64,000 nt of DNA from Pseudomonas lundensis (GCF_002269125.1 NZ_NQKI01000011.1:1-64000), one strand, 5' to 3'. Positions 37,989 to 49,720 are shown, counted from the first letter of the stretch. A program made the numbers and translations. The notes: generated by a model from the sequence alone, not told the origin.

Positions 37989-40094
37989 TTAAGCGTCCGA
38001 AGCCTTGGCGGCAGCTACGTCCTTGATGGACAGTTTGATACGGCCGCGGTTGTCCACGTCCAGTACCAGCACTTCCACTTCCTGACCTTCTTTCAAAATG
38101 TCAGTCACTTTCTCAACGCGGGCATCGCTCAACATCGAGATGTGAACCAGGCCGTCTTTGCCTGGCAGGATGTTCACGAATGCGCCGAAGTCGACGATGC
38201 GCTCAACCTTACCGATGTAGATCTTGCCGATCTCGGCCTCAGCCGTGATGCCCAGAACGCGCTGACGCGCTGCTTCTGCTGCTTCCTTGGTCTCACCGAA
38301 GATCTTGATCGAACCGTCGTCTTCGATATCGATCGAAGCTTTGGTTTCTTCACAGATCGCACGGATGGTTGCGCCACCTTTACCGATGACATCACGGATT
38401 TTGTCGGTGTCGATTTTCATCGCAATCATGGTTGGCGCATTGGCCGACAATTCGTTACGCGACTGACCAATGATCTGGTTCATCTGACCCAAGATGTTCA
38501 GACGAGCGTCCAGGGCCTGGCCCAGGGCGATCTCCATGATCTCTTCGGTGATGCCTTTGATCTTGATGTCCATCTGCAGCGCGGTCACACCTTTGGAGGT
38601 ACCGGCTACTTTGAAGTCCATGTCGCCCAGGTGGTCTTCGTCACCCAGGATGTCGGTCAGTACAGCAAACTTCTCGCCTTCTTTAACCAGACCCATGGCG
38701 ATACCGGCAACAGGTGCCTTCATCGGTACACCGGCGTCCATCAGTGCCAGGGAAGCACCGCACACCGATGCCATCGAGCTGGAACCGTTGGATTCGGTGA
38801 TTTCCGATACAACACGAATGGTGTACGGGAACACGTCTGCAGCAGGCAGCATGGCCTGAACGGAACGACGGGCCAGACGGCCGTGACCGATTTCGCGGCG
38901 GCCTGCACCCCCCATGCGACCACACTCGCCTACCGAGAACGGAGGGAAGTTGTAGTGCAGCATGAACGGGTCTTTCTTTTCGCCTTCCAGCGTGTCCAGC
39001 AGCTGTGCGTCACGGGCAGTACCCAATGTCGCGACAACCAGCGCCTGGGTCTCGCCACGGGTGAACAATGCAGAACCGTGAGTCTTCGGCAGAACGCCCA
39101 CTTCGATGTTCAGAGGACGAACAGTCTTGGTGTCACGACCATCGATACGCGGCTTGCCATTCACGATGTTTTCGCGAACGGTGCGGTATTCGATTTCGCC
39201 GAAAGCGGCTTTGACTTCAGACGCCGAAGGCTGGCCTTCTTCGCCCGACAGCTTGGCAACAACCTGGTCACGCAACTCGCCCAGACGCGCATAACGCTCG
39301 TGCTTGACGGTGATGGTGTAAGCCTGGGAGATCGCTTCACCGAACTCGGCACGAATCGCGCCCAGCAGTTCGGTAGCTTCAGGAGCAGCAGACCAGTCCC
39401 ACGTCGGCTTGGCAGCTTCGGCAGCCAGCTCTTTAACAGCCTGGATGACAACCTGGAATTCATCGTGAGCGAACAGTACTGCGCCCAGCATCTGGTCTTC
39501 GGTCAGCTCTTTGGCTTCAGACTCAACCATCAAGACAGCTTCCGAAGTACCGGCAACCACCATGTCCAAGCTGGATGCAGCCAGTTGCTCATAAGTCGGG
39601 TTCAGCAGGTAACCGGTGCTCTCGTGGAATGCAACGCGGGCAGCGCCGATCGGGCCATCGAAAGGAATACCGGAGATGGCCAGCGCAGCCGACGTACCAA
39701 TCATTGCAGCTACATCAGGATCGGTTTTCTTGCTGGTGGACAGAACGGTGCAGACAACCTGCACTTCGTTCATGAAGCCTTCCGGGAACAGCGGACGGAT
39801 CGGACGATCGATCAGGCGCGAGGTCAGGGTTTCTTTCTCGGAAGGGCGACCTTCACGCTTGAAGAAACCGCCCGGGATTTTACCTGCGGCGTAGGTTTTT
39901 TCCTGATAGTGAACCGACAGAGGGAAAAAGCCCTTGCCTGGATCAGCTTGCTTGGCGCCGACGACAGTCACCAACACGCTGACGTCGTCGTCAACGGTGA
40001 CCAATACTGCGCCGGAGGCCTGACGGGCGATACGGCCAGTCTCGAGGGTTACGGTCGACTGACCGAACTGAAATTTTTTGATAACCGGGTTCAC
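37989..40094 (-). CDS. pnp: Polynucleotide phosphorylase
   Basis: PNPase degrades RNA 3' to 5' using phosphate and is part of the degradosome. Two RNase PH-like domains (about 1-230 and 300-545) are followed by KH (about 553-620) and S1 (about 620-692) RNA-binding domains; [10 protein letters not shown] marks KH. Length 701 is standard. It is the last gene after rpsO. A long stem in its leader is the likely RNase III site for autocontrol. Confidence 0.97.
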   Translation of the reverse strand: MNPVIKKFQFGQSTVTLETGRIARQASGAVLVTVDDDVSVLVTVVGAKQADPGKGFFPLSVHYQEKTYAAGKIPGGFFKREGRPSEKETLTSRLIDRPIRPLFPEGFMNEVQVVCTVLSTSKKTDPDVAAMIGTSAALAISGIPFDGPIGAARVAFHESTGYLLNPTYEQLAASSLDMVVAGTSEAVLMVESEAKELTEDQMLGAVLFAHDEFQVVIQAVKELAAEAAKPTWDWSAAPEATELLGAIRAEFGEAISQAYTITVKHERYARLGELRDQVVAKLSGEEGQPSASEVKAAFGEIEYRTVRENIVNGKPRIDGRDTKTVRPLNIEVGVLPKTHGSALFTRGETQALVVATLGTARDAQLLDTLEGEKKDPFMLHYNFPPFSVGECGRMGGAGRREIGHGRLARRSVQAMLPAADVFPYTIRVVSEITESNGSSSMASVCGASLALMDAGVPMKAPVAGIAMGLVKEGEKFAVLTDILGDEDHLGDMDFKVAGTSKGVTALQMDIKIKGITEEIMEIALGQALDARLNILGQMNQIIGQSRNELSANAPTMIAMKIDTDKIRDVIGKGGATIRAICEETKASIDIEDDGSIKIFGETKEAAEAARQRVLGITAEAEIGKIYIGKVERIVDFGAFVNILPGKDGLVHISMLSDARVEKVTDILKEGQEVEVLVLDVDNRGRIKLSIKDVAAAKASDA

Positions 40095-40182
40095 GGTGTC
40101 CTACCTTCTCTTTGTGGCTCTTGGGGAACGGGTTTCTTGCGAAATACGTGTGCAATGCCGGGCATTGGCCCGATCAAGATGC

Positions 40183-40216
40183 TTACGAAAACGGCCGACT
40201 GCGTGCGTTTTCGTAA
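40183..40216 (-). promoter_or_regulatory. pnp leader stem, candidate RNase III site
   Basis: TTACGAAAACG and CGTTTTCGTAA form a perfect 11-bp stem about 90 bases upstream of pnp. In E. coli RNase III cuts such a leader stem and PNPase then represses its own mRNA (established there). The same scheme here is inference. Confidence 0.6.
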
Positions 40217-40242
40217 ATATCCGGTTAGTCCAGATAAAACTT

Positions 40243-40305
40243 GAGGCTGGAAGCCCGCCGCCCACCCGCGAGAAACGCGCAGGTGGACGACAAACAACCA
40301 GCCTC
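40243..40305 (-). terminator. Branched hairpin after rpsO
   Basis: GAGGCTGG and CCAGCCTC close a 63-base structure that also holds an inner CACC...GGTG / GCG...CGC stem. The minus-strand tail AAGTTTTATC is partly T-rich, so it may end part of the rpsO transcripts ahead of pnp. Confidence 0.55.
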
Positions 40306-40319
40306 CAGCAACATCGCTA

Positions 40320-40589
40320 TTAGCGACGCAGACCCAGGCGAGCGATCAGCGCAGCGTAACGGCTGATGTCTTTGCCTTTCAGGTAGTCCAGCAGCTTACG
40401 ACGCTGGTTTACCATGCGGATCAGACCACGACGGGAGTGGTGATCTTTACCGTTGGCCTTGAAGTGACCCTGCAGCGTGTTGATGTTGAAGGTCAGCAGT
40501 GCAACTTGCACTTCTGGAGAACCTGTATCACCTGGAGCACGCTGGTAGTCAGCTACGATTTCTGCTTTGTGTTCAACTGTAAGTGCCAT
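40320..40589 (-). CDS. rpsO: 30S ribosomal protein S15
   Basis: S15 is a primary 16S rRNA-binding protein of the platform and also represses its own mRNA in E. coli. The 89 residues match the family throughout: [43 protein letters not shown] and the C-terminal LIARLGLRR. It lies between truB and pnp. The 155-base leader contains short stems (for example GAGGACAAATCCTC) that might serve autocontrol. Confidence 0.98.
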   Translation of the reverse strand: MALTVEHKAEIVADYQRAPGDTGSPEVQVALLTFNINTLQGHFKANGKDHHSRRGLIRMVNQRRKLLDYLKGKDISRYAALIARLGLRR

Positions 40590-40744
40590 GTGGCTTTCCT
40601 TTCTTCAGGGGTCTGTCTGCAAGCAAACAGATCCAATAGGCCGAGGACAAATCCTCGTATTTAAATGTGAGATGTGACCGTGCCTAATAACAGCCACCCT
40701 CGTTCCAGTCCTCGCAGGCAATAGCCGGCTTGGCCTGGCTCCGG

Positions 40745-41662
40745 TCATTCCGACCGAATCAGTCGACGCGGCGCAATGCGCCCGTCTTCGCTCACTTCAC
40801 CGATACCGATGAAGCGACCATTGTGATCTTGTACCCGCACCATGCCAAACTTAGGCGCATCGGGAGCACGAACCGGCTGGCCATTGAGCCAATAGAACGC
40901 GCTGTGCTCCGAAAAGTGCAGCAAAGGCCAGTCAAGCAAGCCGCTGTCCGATGGCATCAGGAAGCGGTCTACTGCTTCGTTGCCACCTTCAGCATGCACG
41001 GCTTCCAGCTCTTCCAGCGTGACCGTCTGGGCCAGACTGAAAGGACCGGCCTGGGTGCGGCGCAATTCAGCAACATAGGCTCCGCAGCCCAGTTCTTCAC
41101 CGATATCTTCCACGAGGGTACGGATATAGGTGCCTTTGGTGCAATCCACGGCCAAGCGTGCAGTGTCGCCTTCGCTGGCCAGTAATTCGAGTCGTGTAAT
41201 AGTAACAGAACGTGGTTCGCGCTCCACCACCTCACCCGCACGGGCGAGCTTATAAAGCGGTTGGCCATCACGCTTGAGCGCTGAGTACATCGGCGGTATC
41301 TGACTGATTTGTCCGCGAAACTTCGGCAAGACCGCCTCAATATCGGCGCGACCAACGGTCACCGGACGGGTCTTTAAAACCTCGCCTTCAGCATCAGCAG
41401 TCGTGGTGGTCTTGCCCAATTGCATCAAGGTTTCATAACCCTTGTCAGAATCGAGCAGGTATTGCGAAAACTTGGTGGCTTCGCCAAAGCACAGCGGCAG
41501 GACGCCGCTGGCCAATGGGTCGAGGCTACCGGTGTGCCCGGCCTTCTCGGCATTGAGCAGCCAGCGGACTTTCTGCAAAGCCGCGTTGGAGGTGAACCCC
41601 AACGGTTTGTCCAGCAGGATGATGCCGCTGACGTTACGACGGATACGCTTGACCTGAGCCAC
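40745..41662 (-). CDS. truB: tRNA pseudouridine(55) synthase
   Basis: TruB makes pseudouridine 55 in the T-loop of tRNAs and helps tRNA fold. The catalytic Asp is in [16 protein letters not shown] (about Asp48). A C-terminal PUA-like domain covers about 250-305. Length 305 is normal. The gene starts three bases after rbfA ends, within the nusA-infB operon. Confidence 0.96.
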   Translation of the reverse strand: MAQVKRIRRNVSGIILLDKPLGFTSNAALQKVRWLLNAEKAGHTGSLDPLASGVLPLCFGEATKFSQYLLDSDKGYETLMQLGKTTTTADAEGEVLKTRPVTVGRADIEAVLPKFRGQISQIPPMYSALKRDGQPLYKLARAGEVVEREPRSVTITRLELLASEGDTARLAVDCTKGTYIRTLVEDIGEELGCGAYVAELRRTQAGPFSLAQTVTLEELEAVHAEGGNEAVDRFLMPSDSGLLDWPLLHFSEHSAFYWLNGQPVRAPDAPKFGMVRVQDHNGRFIGIGEVSEDGRIAPRRLIRSE

Positions 41663-41665
41663 CGG

Positions 41666-42067
41666 TTACTCCTTGGTGTCTTCGGGAGCAGTCGCATCTG
41701 GATGCTGATTGTCTTCAGCCACTGCACGCTCAATCAACGCAGACAGGTGCGCGCCACGTACAACACTTTCATCGTAGTGGAAGTGCAGCTGAGGAACACT
41801 GCGCAGCTTCATCTCACGCGCCAGTTGCATGCGCAGGAAGCCGGCTGCCGAGTTCAGTACCTTGATGGTCTGAGCAATATCTTCAGCGTTGTCCTGCCCC
41901 ATCACGGTGATGAAGATCTTGGCGTGACCAACGTCACGGCTGACTTCAACAGCAGTGATGGTGACCAGTCCCACACGTGGATCTTTGACTTCACGACGGA
42001 TCAGCTGTGCAAGCTCTCGCTGCATCTGATCGCCGATACGTTGGGTACGGCTGTATTCTTTTGCCAT
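41666..42067 (-). CDS. rbfA: 30S ribosome-binding factor RbfA
   Basis: RbfA is a KH-like factor needed for late 16S maturation and growth in the cold. The 133-residue sequence has the typical start ([27 protein letters not shown]) and the [22 protein letters not shown] region, here cited by position 90-115. It lies between infB and truB. The 158-base gap to infB contains a strong hairpin. Confidence 0.95.
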   Translation of the reverse strand: MAKEYSRTQRIGDQMQRELAQLIRREVKDPRVGLVTITAVEVSRDVGHAKIFITVMGQDNAEDIAQTIKVLNSAAGFLRMQLAREMKLRSVPQLHFHYDESVVRGAHLSALIERAVAEDNQHPDATAPEDTKE

Positions 42068-42120
42068 GTCTTGTTACCTGTTACTCACCCATGGGAAACC
42101 CATGCGTTCTGAAAGCGGCA

Positions 42121-42154
42121 AACGCCCGGCCAGACAGAAGCCGGACCGGGCGTT
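42121..42154 (-). terminator. Hairpin between infB and rbfA
   Basis: AACGCCCGG and CCGGGCGTT form a 9-bp stem with a 16-base loop that can itself pair in part. There is no T-run on the minus strand, so it is more likely an mRNA-stability or processing element than a full terminator. Confidence 0.5.
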
Positions 42155-42225
42155 GCGTTTAGAGTCCGGGACGGGCCACGTGCATTTGCATGCCGCGGGA
42201 CGTCCTGGCTCTTGAGGCTCGCGAT

Positions 42226-44718
42226 TTAGAGGCTGCGAGCAACCTGGACCTTCTCGAACACTTCGATCTTGTCGCCGACTTTAACGTCGTTGTAGCTCTT
42301 GACGCCGATACCGCACTCCATGCCGGCACGCACTTCGGCAGCGTCATCCTTGAAGCGGCGCAGGGATTCCAGCTCGCCTTCAAAAATAACGATGTCGTCA
42401 CGCAGCACACGGATTGGACGGTTACGGTGAACAACACCTTCAAGCACCATGCAACCTGCGATCGCACCAAACTTCGGCGAACGGAACACGTCACGAACTT
42501 CGGCAATACCCAGGATGTTCTCACGGACGTCGCTGCCAAGCATGCCGGTAAGGGCTTTCTTGACGTCTTCGATGATGTCGTAGATGACGTTGTAGTAACG
42601 CATGTCCAGGCCTTCCTGCTCGACAATCTTGCGAGCGCCAGCATCAGCACGCACGTTGAAGCCGAACAATACAGCGTTGGAGGCCAGTGCCAGGTTTGCG
42701 TCGCTTTCGGTGATACCACCGACGCCGCCGCCCACTACACGCACTTGTACTTCGTCGTTACCCAGGCCGCTCAGTGCGCCCTGCAGAGCTTCCAGCGAAC
42801 CACGGACGTCAGATTTGAGGACGATGTTAAGCGTCTTCTTCTCTTCCTGCCCCATGTTCTCGAAGATGTTTTCCAGCTTGCCTGCGTGAGCACGCGCCAG
42901 TTTCACTTCGCGGAACTTGCCTTGACGGAACAGGGCAACTTCACGTGCCTTCTTCTCGTCAGTCATCACGCTCATCTCGTCGCCAGCGTCTGGCGTACCG
43001 TCCAGGCCGAGAATCTCGACAGGGATGGATGGACCGGCTTCCTTGATGGCCTTGCCGTTCTCGTCAAGCATGGCGCGGATACGGCCATAGTTAGAGCCCA
43101 CCAGAACCATATCGCCTTGACGCAGGGTACCGTCTTGGACCAGTACGGTCGCAACAGGGCCACGGCCTTTGTCCAGACGGGACTCGACAACTACACCACG
43201 ACCTGGAGCCGATGGAGTGGCTTTGAGTTCCAGGACTTCAGCTTGCAGCAATACGGCTTCGAGCAACTCGTCAACGCCAGTACCCATTTTCGCCGAGACC
43301 GAAACAAACGGAGTGTCACCACCCCACTCTTCCGACGTCACGCCGTGGACGGACAACTCGCTGCGGATGCGATCGAGATCAGCACCGGGCTTGTCGATTT
43401 TGTTCACAGCAACCACCAGCGGCACGCCAGCTGCTTTCGCATGCTGAACAGCTTCGATGGTTTGCGGCATAACTCCATCGTCTGCAGCCACAACCAGAAT
43501 CACGATGTCTGTTGCCTTGGCACCACGTGCACGCATTGCGGTAAACGCAGCGTGACCCGGGGTATCAAGGAAAGTGACCATGCCGCGTTCTGTTTCAACG
43601 TGGTATGCACCGATGTGCTGAGTAATACCACCGGCTTCGCCAGCGGCTACCTTGGCACGACGGATGTAATCGAGCAGGGACGTTTTACCGTGGTCAACGT
43701 GACCCATTACGGTCACTACCGGAGCACGGGAGAACGACTCGCCTTCAAACTTCAGGGACTCGGCCAGGGAATCTTCCAGGGCGTTATCGCTGACCAGTGT
43801 CACTTTATGGCCCAGTTCTTCAGCAACCAGTTGGGCAGTTTCCTGATCCAGTACCTGGTTGATGGTTGCCGGAGTACCCAGCTTGAACATGAACTTGATG
43901 ACTTCAGCAGCCTTGACCGACATCTGCGCAGCCAAATCGCCGACAGTGATGGTCTCGCCGATCTGTACGTCACGCACAACTGGACCGGTAGGGCTCTGGA
44001 AGCCGTGAGCATTGCGTTTTTTCAGCTTGCCCTTGCCACGACCGCCACGGCGGAAGCTATCGCTTTCTTCGTCAGAAGTGCGCGGTGCTACACGTGGCGT
44101 CGGCGCTTTTTCTTTAACCGATGCACGATGTGGCGCGTTTTTACGCTCGCCATCACCACTGCCGCGACGATTGTTGTCGTCTGCGCGTGGTTTGTCCGGA
44201 CGACGCTGCTCATCACGCTTGCGTGCATCGGCGGCTGGCGCTGCTGCTGGAGCAGCTTGCGCTGGAGCAGGTGCGGCAGGTGCTGCGGCGGCCGGAGTCG
44301 AGGCAGGCTGACGGCGCGCTTCTTCTTCGGCGCGACGCTTGGATTCTTCTTCAGCCTTTTGACGTGCAGCATTTTCTACTGCGCGGCGCTCATCCAGCTC
44401 ACGCTTGCGCTCAGCTTCGATTTCTTCCGGGCTGCGCTGTACGAAGACTTTCTTCTTGCGTACTTCAACGCTGATGCTTTTGCTGCCAGCTACACGCAGG
44501 GTGCTGGTGGTTTTGCGCTGCAAAGTGATCTTGCGCGGTTCTTCCACTTTCGCCTTGTGGCTGCTTTTCAAGTGAGTCAGCAGAGCTTGCTTCTCACTGT
44601 CGGTTACATTCTGCTCGGCGGCGGTGTGCGGCAGACCTGCCTCACGCATCTGCTGCAACAGGCGCTCAACCGGTGTTTTGACCTCATCGGCCAGTTGTTT
44701 CACCGTGACTTGCGTCAT
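42226..44718 (-). CDS. infB: Translation initiation factor IF-2
   Basis: IF-2 is the GTPase that places fMet-tRNA on the 30S subunit. The first 300 residues hold the IF2_N modules and a low-complexity Ala/Arg/Glu-rich linker. The G domain begins with [12 protein letters not shown] (about 340), and DTPGH and NKIDKP follow. The C-terminal domains end at about 830. The initiator tRNA gene lies at the head of the same cluster. Internal starts giving shorter forms, known in E. coli, are possible. Confidence 0.97.
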   Translation of the reverse strand: MTQVTVKQLADEVKTPVERLLQQMREAGLPHTAAEQNVTDSEKQALLTHLKSSHKAKVEEPRKITLQRKTTSTLRVAGSKSISVEVRKKKVFVQRSPEEIEAERKRELDERRAVENAARQKAEEESKRRAEEEARRQPASTPAAAAPAAPAPAQAAPAAAPAADARKRDEQRRPDKPRADDNNRRGSGDGERKNAPHRASVKEKAPTPRVAPRTSDEESDSFRRGGRGKGKLKKRNAHGFQSPTGPVVRDVQIGETITVGDLAAQMSVKAAEVIKFMFKLGTPATINQVLDQETAQLVAEELGHKVTLVSDNALEDSLAESLKFEGESFSRAPVVTVMGHVDHGKTSLLDYIRRAKVAAGEAGGITQHIGAYHVETERGMVTFLDTPGHAAFTAMRARGAKATDIVILVVAADDGVMPQTIEAVQHAKAAGVPLVVAVNKIDKPGADLDRIRSELSVHGVTSEEWGGDTPFVSVSAKMGTGVDELLEAVLLQAEVLELKATPSAPGRGVVVESRLDKGRGPVATVLVQDGTLRQGDMVLVGSNYGRIRAMLDENGKAIKEAGPSIPVEILGLDGTPDAGDEMSVMTDEKKAREVALFRQGKFREVKLARAHAGKLENIFENMGQEEKKTLNIVLKSDVRGSLEALQGALSGLGNDEVQVRVVGGGVGGITESDANLALASNAVLFGFNVRADAGARKIVEQEGLDMRYYNVIYDIIEDVKKALTGMLGSDVRENILGIAEVRDVFRSPKFGAIAGCMVLEGVVHRNRPIRVLRDDIVIFEGELESLRRFKDDAAEVRAGMECGIGVKSYNDVKVGDKIEVFEKVQVARSL

Positions 44719-44745
44719 GCATTTCTCTCCTCAGGCCGCGCCTAA

Positions 44746-46227
44746 TTACTCGAACCAATGGGCTCGGGCGGCCATGATCAACTTGCCGGCACGATCATCG
44801 TCAATGCCGTCGATGTCGAGCAGGTCGTCAATAGACTGCTCGGCCAGGTCTTCGCGGGTAATTACGCCGCGCACCGCCAGTTCCATCGCCAAATCCTTGT
44901 CCATACCCTCAAGCGAGAGCAGGTCTTCGGCCGGATGGGCGTCTGCCAGCTTTTCCTCAGTAGCGATGGCTTTGGTCAACAAACGATCCTTGGCCCGAGC
45001 GCGAAGCTCGTTGACGATATCCTCGTCAAAGCCGTCGATGTTGAGCATCTCCTCCACCGGTACGTAGGCAATCTCTTCCAGGCTGGTGAAGCCTTCATCA
45101 ACCAGCACCTGCGCCAACTCTTCATCAACTTCGAGTTCTTCGATGAAGTTGCGCAGAATGTCACCGGTCTCTGCTTGCTGTTTAGCCTGGATGTCCGATT
45201 CGGTCATCACGTTCAGGGTCCAACCAGTCAACTGGCTAGCCAAACGTACGTTCTGACCGCCGCGACCAATCGCCTGGGCCAGATTGTCTGCGCCAACGGC
45301 GATGTCCATTGCATGGGCATCTTCGTCGACAATAATTGCCGCCACTTCTGCAGGCGACATTGCGTTGATCACGAACTGCGCCGGATTCTCATCCCACAGA
45401 ACGATATCCACTCGCTCCCCACCCAATTCGCCGGACACTGCCTGGACACGCGAGCCGCGCATACCAATGCAAGCACCTTGCGGATCAATGCGTTTGTCTT
45501 TGGAGCGAACAGCTATTTTAGCGCGAGATCCAGGATCGCGGGAGGCCGCCATCACTTCGATCAGGCCTTCGGAAATCTCAGGAACTTCGATCCGGAACAG
45601 TTCGATCAGCATTTCAGGCGCGGTGCGCGACAGGATCAACTGAGGACCACGGTTCTCGGTGCGAATCTCTTTCAACAACGCACGAAGTCTTACGCCGACA
45701 CGGAAAGTTTCACGCGGAATGATGTCTTCACGAGCCAGCAACGCTTCTGCGTTATTGCCCAGATCGACGATCACATTGTCACGCGTTACTTTCTTGACAG
45801 TGCCGGAAATGATTTCGCCCAAACGCTCGCGATAGGCATCAACGACTTGAGCACGTTCAGCTTCGCGGACCTTTTGCACAATTACCTGTTTGGCAGTTTG
45901 TGCAGCAATCCGGCCGAATTCGATGGAATCGATTTTTTCTTCGATGATGTCACCGGCCACCGCGCCTGGCTGTTTCGCCTGCGCCTGGTCAACCGCTAAC
46001 TCGATTGCTGGATCATCCAGATCTTCGTCTTCGACCACGGTCCAGCGACGGAACGTCTCATAGTTACCGGTGTGGCGATTGATCTCCACACGCAGTTCGA
46101 CTTCGTCTTCAAAACGCTTTTTGGTAGCAGTGGCAAGAGCCAGCTCCAGCGCTTCAAAAATAACGTTTGCCGGTACGCCCTTTTCATTGGACACCGACTC
46201 AACAACCAGCAGTACTTCTTTGCTCAT
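44746..46227 (-). CDS. nusA: Transcription termination/antitermination factor NusA
   Basis: NusA binds RNA polymerase and RNA and affects pausing, termination and antitermination. The order is N-terminal RNAP-binding domain, S1 (about 135-200), two KH domains (about 200-345; [20 protein letters not shown]) and two C-terminal acidic repeats (about 365-490; [12 protein letters not shown] type). I choose the ATG encoding [10 protein letters not shown], giving 493 residues, the family length; seven earlier codons are open but unsupported. Confidence 0.97.
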   Translation of the reverse strand: MSKEVLLVVESVSNEKGVPANVIFEALELALATATKKRFEDEVELRVEINRHTGNYETFRRWTVVEDEDLDDPAIELAVDQAQAKQPGAVAGDIIEEKIDSIEFGRIAAQTAKQVIVQKVREAERAQVVDAYRERLGEIISGTVKKVTRDNVIVDLGNNAEALLAREDIIPRETFRVGVRLRALLKEIRTENRGPQLILSRTAPEMLIELFRIEVPEISEGLIEVMAASRDPGSRAKIAVRSKDKRIDPQGACIGMRGSRVQAVSGELGGERVDIVLWDENPAQFVINAMSPAEVAAIIVDEDAHAMDIAVGADNLAQAIGRGGQNVRLASQLTGWTLNVMTESDIQAKQQAETGDILRNFIEELEVDEELAQVLVDEGFTSLEEIAYVPVEEMLNIDGFDEDIVNELRARAKDRLLTKAIATEEKLADAHPAEDLLSLEGMDKDLAMELAVRGVITREDLAEQSIDDLLDIDGIDDDRAGKLIMAARAHWFE

Positions 46228-46274
46228 CGTACGCCTCGCCTTTCGCAAGCCATTGGATCCGCGGGATCCGCGTC

Positions 46275-46733
46275 TCAGTCAAAACTGGGAATAATGTTGG
46301 CCTTGTCGATCATATCGATCGGCAGCAGGAACTCATGGTCTTCAACTTGCACCACGATATCCTGATCCTCTACGCCGCGCAGAAGGCCCTGAAAGTTGCG
46401 ACGCCCTTCGAATGGCGACCGCAGCTTGATCTTCACTTGCTCACCGACATACTTGGCAAACTGTTCAAGCGTGAACAGAGGGCGTTCCATGCCAGGAGAG
46501 GAAACTTCAAGGGTGTATTCAACAGCGATAGGATCTTCAACATCCAATACGCCACTGATCTGACGGCTCACGATGGCGCAATCGTCCACCAATACACCGC
46601 CTTCCTTGTCGATATACACACGCAACATTGAATGGCGGCCTTGAGCCGAAAATTCAATACCCCAGCATTCATAGCCAAGGGCCACGACCACCGGGGCCAA
46701 CAAGGCCTGCAACTGTTCTAGCTTGCTCGACAC
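46275..46733 (-). CDS. rimP: Ribosome maturation factor RimP
   Basis: RimP assists 30S assembly. The 152-residue protein has the N-terminal alpha/beta domain with [18 protein letters not shown] and the C-terminal SH3-like domain. The start is a GTG preceded by a GGGGG run. It leads the rimP-nusA-infB-rbfA-truB-rpsO-pnp cluster, behind tRNA-fMet, an arrangement conserved in gammaproteobacteria (the metY-nusA operon). Confidence 0.95.
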   Translation of the reverse strand: MSSKLEQLQALLAPVVVALGYECWGIEFSAQGRHSMLRVYIDKEGGVLVDDCAIVSRQISGVLDVEDPIAVEYTLEVSSPGMERPLFTLEQFAKYVGEQVKIKLRSPFEGRRNFQGLLRGVEDQDIVVQVEDHEFLLPIDMIDKANIIPSFD

Positions 46734-46773
46734 CTGAACCCCCTAGTGCATGTTTGTGCATGCTATGCAGAAT

Positions 46774-46796
46774 GAAAAAATGGGCGAAGCGCCCAT
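46774..46796 (-). terminator. Terminator upstream of rimP
   Basis: ATGGGCG and CGCCCAT pair over an AAG loop and are followed on the minus strand by TTTTTT. It is the last of three hairpins between tRNA-fMet and rimP. Confidence 0.8.
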
Positions 46797-46802
46797 CCCT
46801 GA

Positions 46803-46824
46803 AACGCCGTTGAATACCGGCGTT
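46803..46824 (-). terminator. Middle hairpin between tRNA-fMet and rimP
   Basis: AACGCCG and CGGCGTT form a 7-bp stem with an eight-base loop and no T-run. It could be a processing or pausing element between two real terminators. Confidence 0.45.
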
Positions 46825-46842
46825 ATAAAGTGTCCAGTTAAC

Positions 46843-46865
46843 AAAAAGCCCCTGAATTAGGGGCT
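46843..46865 (-). terminator. tRNA-fMet terminator
   Basis: AGCCCCT and AGGGGCT form a 7-bp stem, followed on the minus strand by TTTTTG. It lies ten bases after the encoded CCA end. Confidence 0.85.
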
Positions 46866-46875
46866 CCGCTAAAAC

Positions 46876-46952
<77 letters not shown>

Positions 46953-47020
46953 ACAAAGCTGGAGCGGAAGTATACGGTTGATCCCTTTCAGGGTCAATCC
47001 AACCTTCCACATACAAGAAA

Positions 47021-47036
47021 GCCCGCTATTGCGGGC
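47021..47036 (-). terminator. Hairpin after tRNA-Leu
   Basis: GCCCGC and GCGGGC form a 6-bp stem with a four-base loop. The minus-strand tail TTTCTTG is T-rich. It separates tRNA-Leu from tRNA-fMet. Confidence 0.7.
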
Positions 47037-47048
47037 ATTCCTGATAAT

Positions 47049-47134
47049 TGGTACCGAGAAGGGGACTCGAACCCCTACACCCTATGGGCACAACCACCTC
47101 AAGGTTGCGTGTCTACCAATTCCACCACCTCGGC
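47049..47134 (-). tRNA. tRNA-Leu (GAG)
   Basis: An 86-base class II tRNA with a long variable arm and an encoded CCA end. The anticodon loop TTGAGGT gives GAG, reading CTC and CTT. It is nearly identical to the enteric tRNA-Leu(GAG). It follows secG by 28 bases and is probably processed from the tpiA-secG transcript or a local one. Confidence 0.97.
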
Positions 47135-47162
47135 AATACTACATTACAACATGAAACCCGTT

Positions 47163-47546
47163 TTACTTTTGCTCTTGAGCTGGAGGTACGTCAGTCGCTG
47201 GAGTAGCCGACTTTTGCTCTTGAAGCACCGGCACATCATCTGAAGCCGGTTGTTGCTTTGGCGCTTCCAAAACTGCTGGATCTGGTAAACCTACCTGAGT
47301 TAGCTCTTGAGCTTTCTCTTTAGCAAAGTAACCTAACCCTAAGCTGGTTATGAAAAAACCTGCGGCAAGTATAGCAGTAAACTTACTAAGAAAGGTAGAG
47401 GAACCTTGGCTTCCGAACACAGTATTTGAAGCACCTGCTCCGAAAGATGCTCCAGCATCCGCACCCTTACCCTGTTGCAGCAATACGAGAGCAATTACGC
47501 CCAATGCACCCAACAGATGAAAAACGACTACGACTGTTTCCAGCAT
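47163..47546 (-). CDS. secG: Preprotein translocase subunit SecG
   Basis: SecG supports the SecYEG channel. The 127-residue product has two membrane helices (about 1-20 and 50-72) joined by the conserved [19 protein letters not shown] loop, then a Pro/Gln/Glu-rich cytoplasmic tail. I choose the ATG encoding [13 protein letters not shown]; earlier codons fall inside tpiA. It starts four bases after the tpiA stop. Confidence 0.95.
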   Translation of the reverse strand: MLETVVVVFHLLGALGVIALVLLQQGKGADAGASFGAGASNTVFGSQGSSTFLSKFTAILAAGFFITSLGLGYFAKEKAQELTQVGLPDPAVLEAPKQQPASDDVPVLQEQKSATPATDVPPAQEQK

Positions 47547-47550
47547 TTTC

Positions 47551-48306
47551 TCAGTTTCCCGCGGCGCGACAGATCGCACCGAACTCATCTGCATTCAGGG
47601 AAGCCCCACCAATGAGCCCCCCATCGATATCCGGCATGCTGAACAGTTCGACCGCATTGGCCGCCTTCACGCTGCCGCCGTATAGAAGCTGCACACCTTG
47701 TGCTACTTCAGAATTCTTCTGCGCCAGCTGTGCGCGAATGGCCGCATGCACATCTTGCGCTTGCTGCGGTGTTGCAGTCAGCCCGGTACCAATAGCCCAG
47801 ACCGGCTCGTATGCAATCACTGCTGCCGCAAACACATCAATACCGAACTCATCAATCACAGCGTTCAGTTGACGCCCTACAACCTCAAGGGTTTGCCCCG
47901 CTTCGCGCTGCTCCAGGGTCTCCCCAACACACAACACCGGCTTTAAGCCCGAAGCTTGAGCGGCTGCAAACTTGCGATTGAGCGTCTCGTTCGATTCACC
48001 CAGAATCAGGCGTCGCTCCGAATGCCCCACCAAGACCAGTCTGCAACCTGCATCTGCTAGCTGGGCAGAAGATATCTCACCAGTCAGCGCACCCTGCTCC
48101 GCCTCTACCGCTGCATCCTGAGCACCAACCATTATTGGCGTATCTTTCAAGCCATTGATTACTCGATCAATAAACAAGTCAGATGGGAATACTGCAATCT
48201 CGACATCGCTCTGCAAGCCCAGCTTACACAGACCTTCGATCAGCTCAGCGACGCTGGCGCGGGTACCGTGCATTTTCCAGTTACCAGCTACCATCTTGCG
48301 GCGCAT
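47551..48306 (-). CDS. tpiA: Triosephosphate isomerase
   Basis: TpiA interconverts dihydroxyacetone phosphate and glyceraldehyde-3-phosphate. Lys in GNWKMHG (about 12), His in VGHSERR (about 95) and the catalytic Glu in [11 protein letters not shown] (about 167) are all present. Length 251 is standard. It is flanked by glmM and secG, the usual Pseudomonas order. Confidence 0.97.
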   Translation of the reverse strand: MRRKMVAGNWKMHGTRASVAELIEGLCKLGLQSDVEIAVFPSDLFIDRVINGLKDTPIMVGAQDAAVEAEQGALTGEISSAQLADAGCRLVLVGHSERRLILGESNETLNRKFAAAQASGLKPVLCVGETLEQREAGQTLEVVGRQLNAVIDEFGIDVFAAAVIAYEPVWAIGTGLTATPQQAQDVHAAIRAQLAQKNSEVAQGVQLLYGGSVKAANAVELFSMPDIDGGLIGGASLNADEFGAICRAAGN

Positions 48307-48372
48307 GCTTTACCTCGTCGGTCAAAGTGGGCGCAGATGTTACCCAACCACATCCGCGCTGGCAAGCCGAAT

Positions 48373-49710
48373 TCAAGCACAAACTTCACTTACAAGTTTT
48401 GCCAGTTCTTCTGCATACCCACGGACCATGGTTTCGTCATCACCTTCGACCATGACACGCACCAAAGGCTCTGTACCCGACTTACGCAAAAGCACACGAC
48501 CACGACCCTGCATCGCTTGCGTAACTTGCGCGCACGCGTCCTTGACGGCCGGATGCTCAACAGGGTTAACACCTCCCGAGAATCGAACATTCAGCAGAAC
48601 CTGAGGACATTTGCGGACCGCCTGACGGGACTGGGCAAGGCTTTCTTCACGACGACGCAAAGACAGCAATACCTGAAGCGCAGCAATGATCGCATCACCG
48701 GTAGTTGTGTGCTGAAAGCAGACAATATGGCCCGAGTTTTCGCCACCAACTTGCCAATCGCGCTCTTGTAGACCCGCTATGACGTAACGGTCCCCAACAT
48801 TGGCGCGCACAAATGGAATACCCAGATCAGCCAAGGCAAGCTCAAGCCCGAGATTACTCATTAGCGTCCCGACCACACCGCCTTGCAACTTGCCGCGCTC
48901 ATGCAGATCGCGAGCAATGATGAATAGCAGCTCATCACCATCCACTATCGCCCCCGTATGATCGACCATCAGCACCCGGTCGCCATCACCATCAAAGGCG
49001 ATACCCAAGTCAGCGTGCTCAGCAAGTACAGCCGCTTGCAATTGACCCATATGGGTCGAGCCGCAATTGTCATTGATATTGAGGCCGTTCGGTTGTGCCG
49101 ATAGCACCGTCACCTCGGCACCCAACTCTTTAAAGACACTTGGCGCAACCTTATAGGTCGCACCATGCGCGCAGTCGACAACGATCTTCAGGCCATTGAA
49201 ATTGGTGCTGCTCGGGACACTGCTTTTACAAAATTCGATATAGCGACCAGATGCGTCATTGATGCGCGAGACCTTACCCAACTTGCCGGAGTCAACGACT
49301 GTCATCGGTGCATCCAGCAACTCTTCGATCATCAGCTCGACTTCATCCGGGAGCTTGGTGCCCTCACCAGAGAAGAACTTGATGCCATTATCATCATGAG
49401 GATTGTGTGATGCACTGATCACGATCCCTGCCTGCGCATGAAAAGTCCGTGTCAGGTAGGCAATCGCAGGGGTTGGCATTGGACCCAGCAACATGACATC
49501 CGCCCCTGCAGCAGACAACCCGGCCTCCAGGGCGGACTCAAACATGTAACCTGAGATTCGGGTGTCCTTACCAACCAGAATCCGGCAAGCGCCCATGCTA
49601 CGAAACGCCATACCCGCAGCCCAGCCCAGCTTGAGCATGAAGTCAGGGGTAATGGGATAAACGCCGACCCGACCGCGAATGCCGTCGGTGCCAAAATACT
49701 TCTTCGTCAT
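48373..49710 (-). CDS. glmM: Phosphoglucosamine mutase
   Basis: GlmM converts glucosamine-6-phosphate to glucosamine-1-phosphate for UDP-GlcNAc, peptidoglycan and lipopolysaccharide. The phosphoserine loop is [14 protein letters not shown] (Ser about 101), the Mg site is DGDGDR (about 242) and the sugar-binding GGENSGH is about 325. Length 445 is usual. It is 10 bases after folP. Confidence 0.97.
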   Translation of the reverse strand: MTKKYFGTDGIRGRVGVYPITPDFMLKLGWAAGMAFRSMGACRILVGKDTRISGYMFESALEAGLSAAGADVMLLGPMPTPAIAYLTRTFHAQAGIVISASHNPHDDNGIKFFSGEGTKLPDEVELMIEELLDAPMTVVDSGKLGKVSRINDASGRYIEFCKSSVPSSTNFNGLKIVVDCAHGATYKVAPSVFKELGAEVTVLSAQPNGLNINDNCGSTHMGQLQAAVLAEHADLGIAFDGDGDRVLMVDHTGAIVDGDELLFIIARDLHERGKLQGGVVGTLMSNLGLELALADLGIPFVRANVGDRYVIAGLQERDWQVGGENSGHIVCFQHTTTGDAIIAALQVLLSLRRREESLAQSRQAVRKCPQVLLNVRFSGGVNPVEHPAVKDACAQVTQAMQGRGRVLLRKSGTEPLVRVMVEGDDETMVRGYAEELAKLVSEVCA

Positions 49711-49720
49711 ACTTGCTCCA

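Noticed and set aside
38142-40244. 700-codon frame opposite pnp
   Set aside because: It is the antisense shadow of pnp; such long antisense frames are common in GC-rich coding DNA. The composition (His/Arg/Phe-rich) is not protein-like.
44088-44372. Repetitive Ala/Pro/Arg/Glu-coding DNA in infB as a possible repeat element
   Set aside because: It encodes the low-complexity linker typical of IF-2 in this genus and is not a DNA repeat.
42190-44745. 851-codon frame opposite infB
   Set aside because: It mirrors infB codon for codon and has no independent ribosome site or family similarity.
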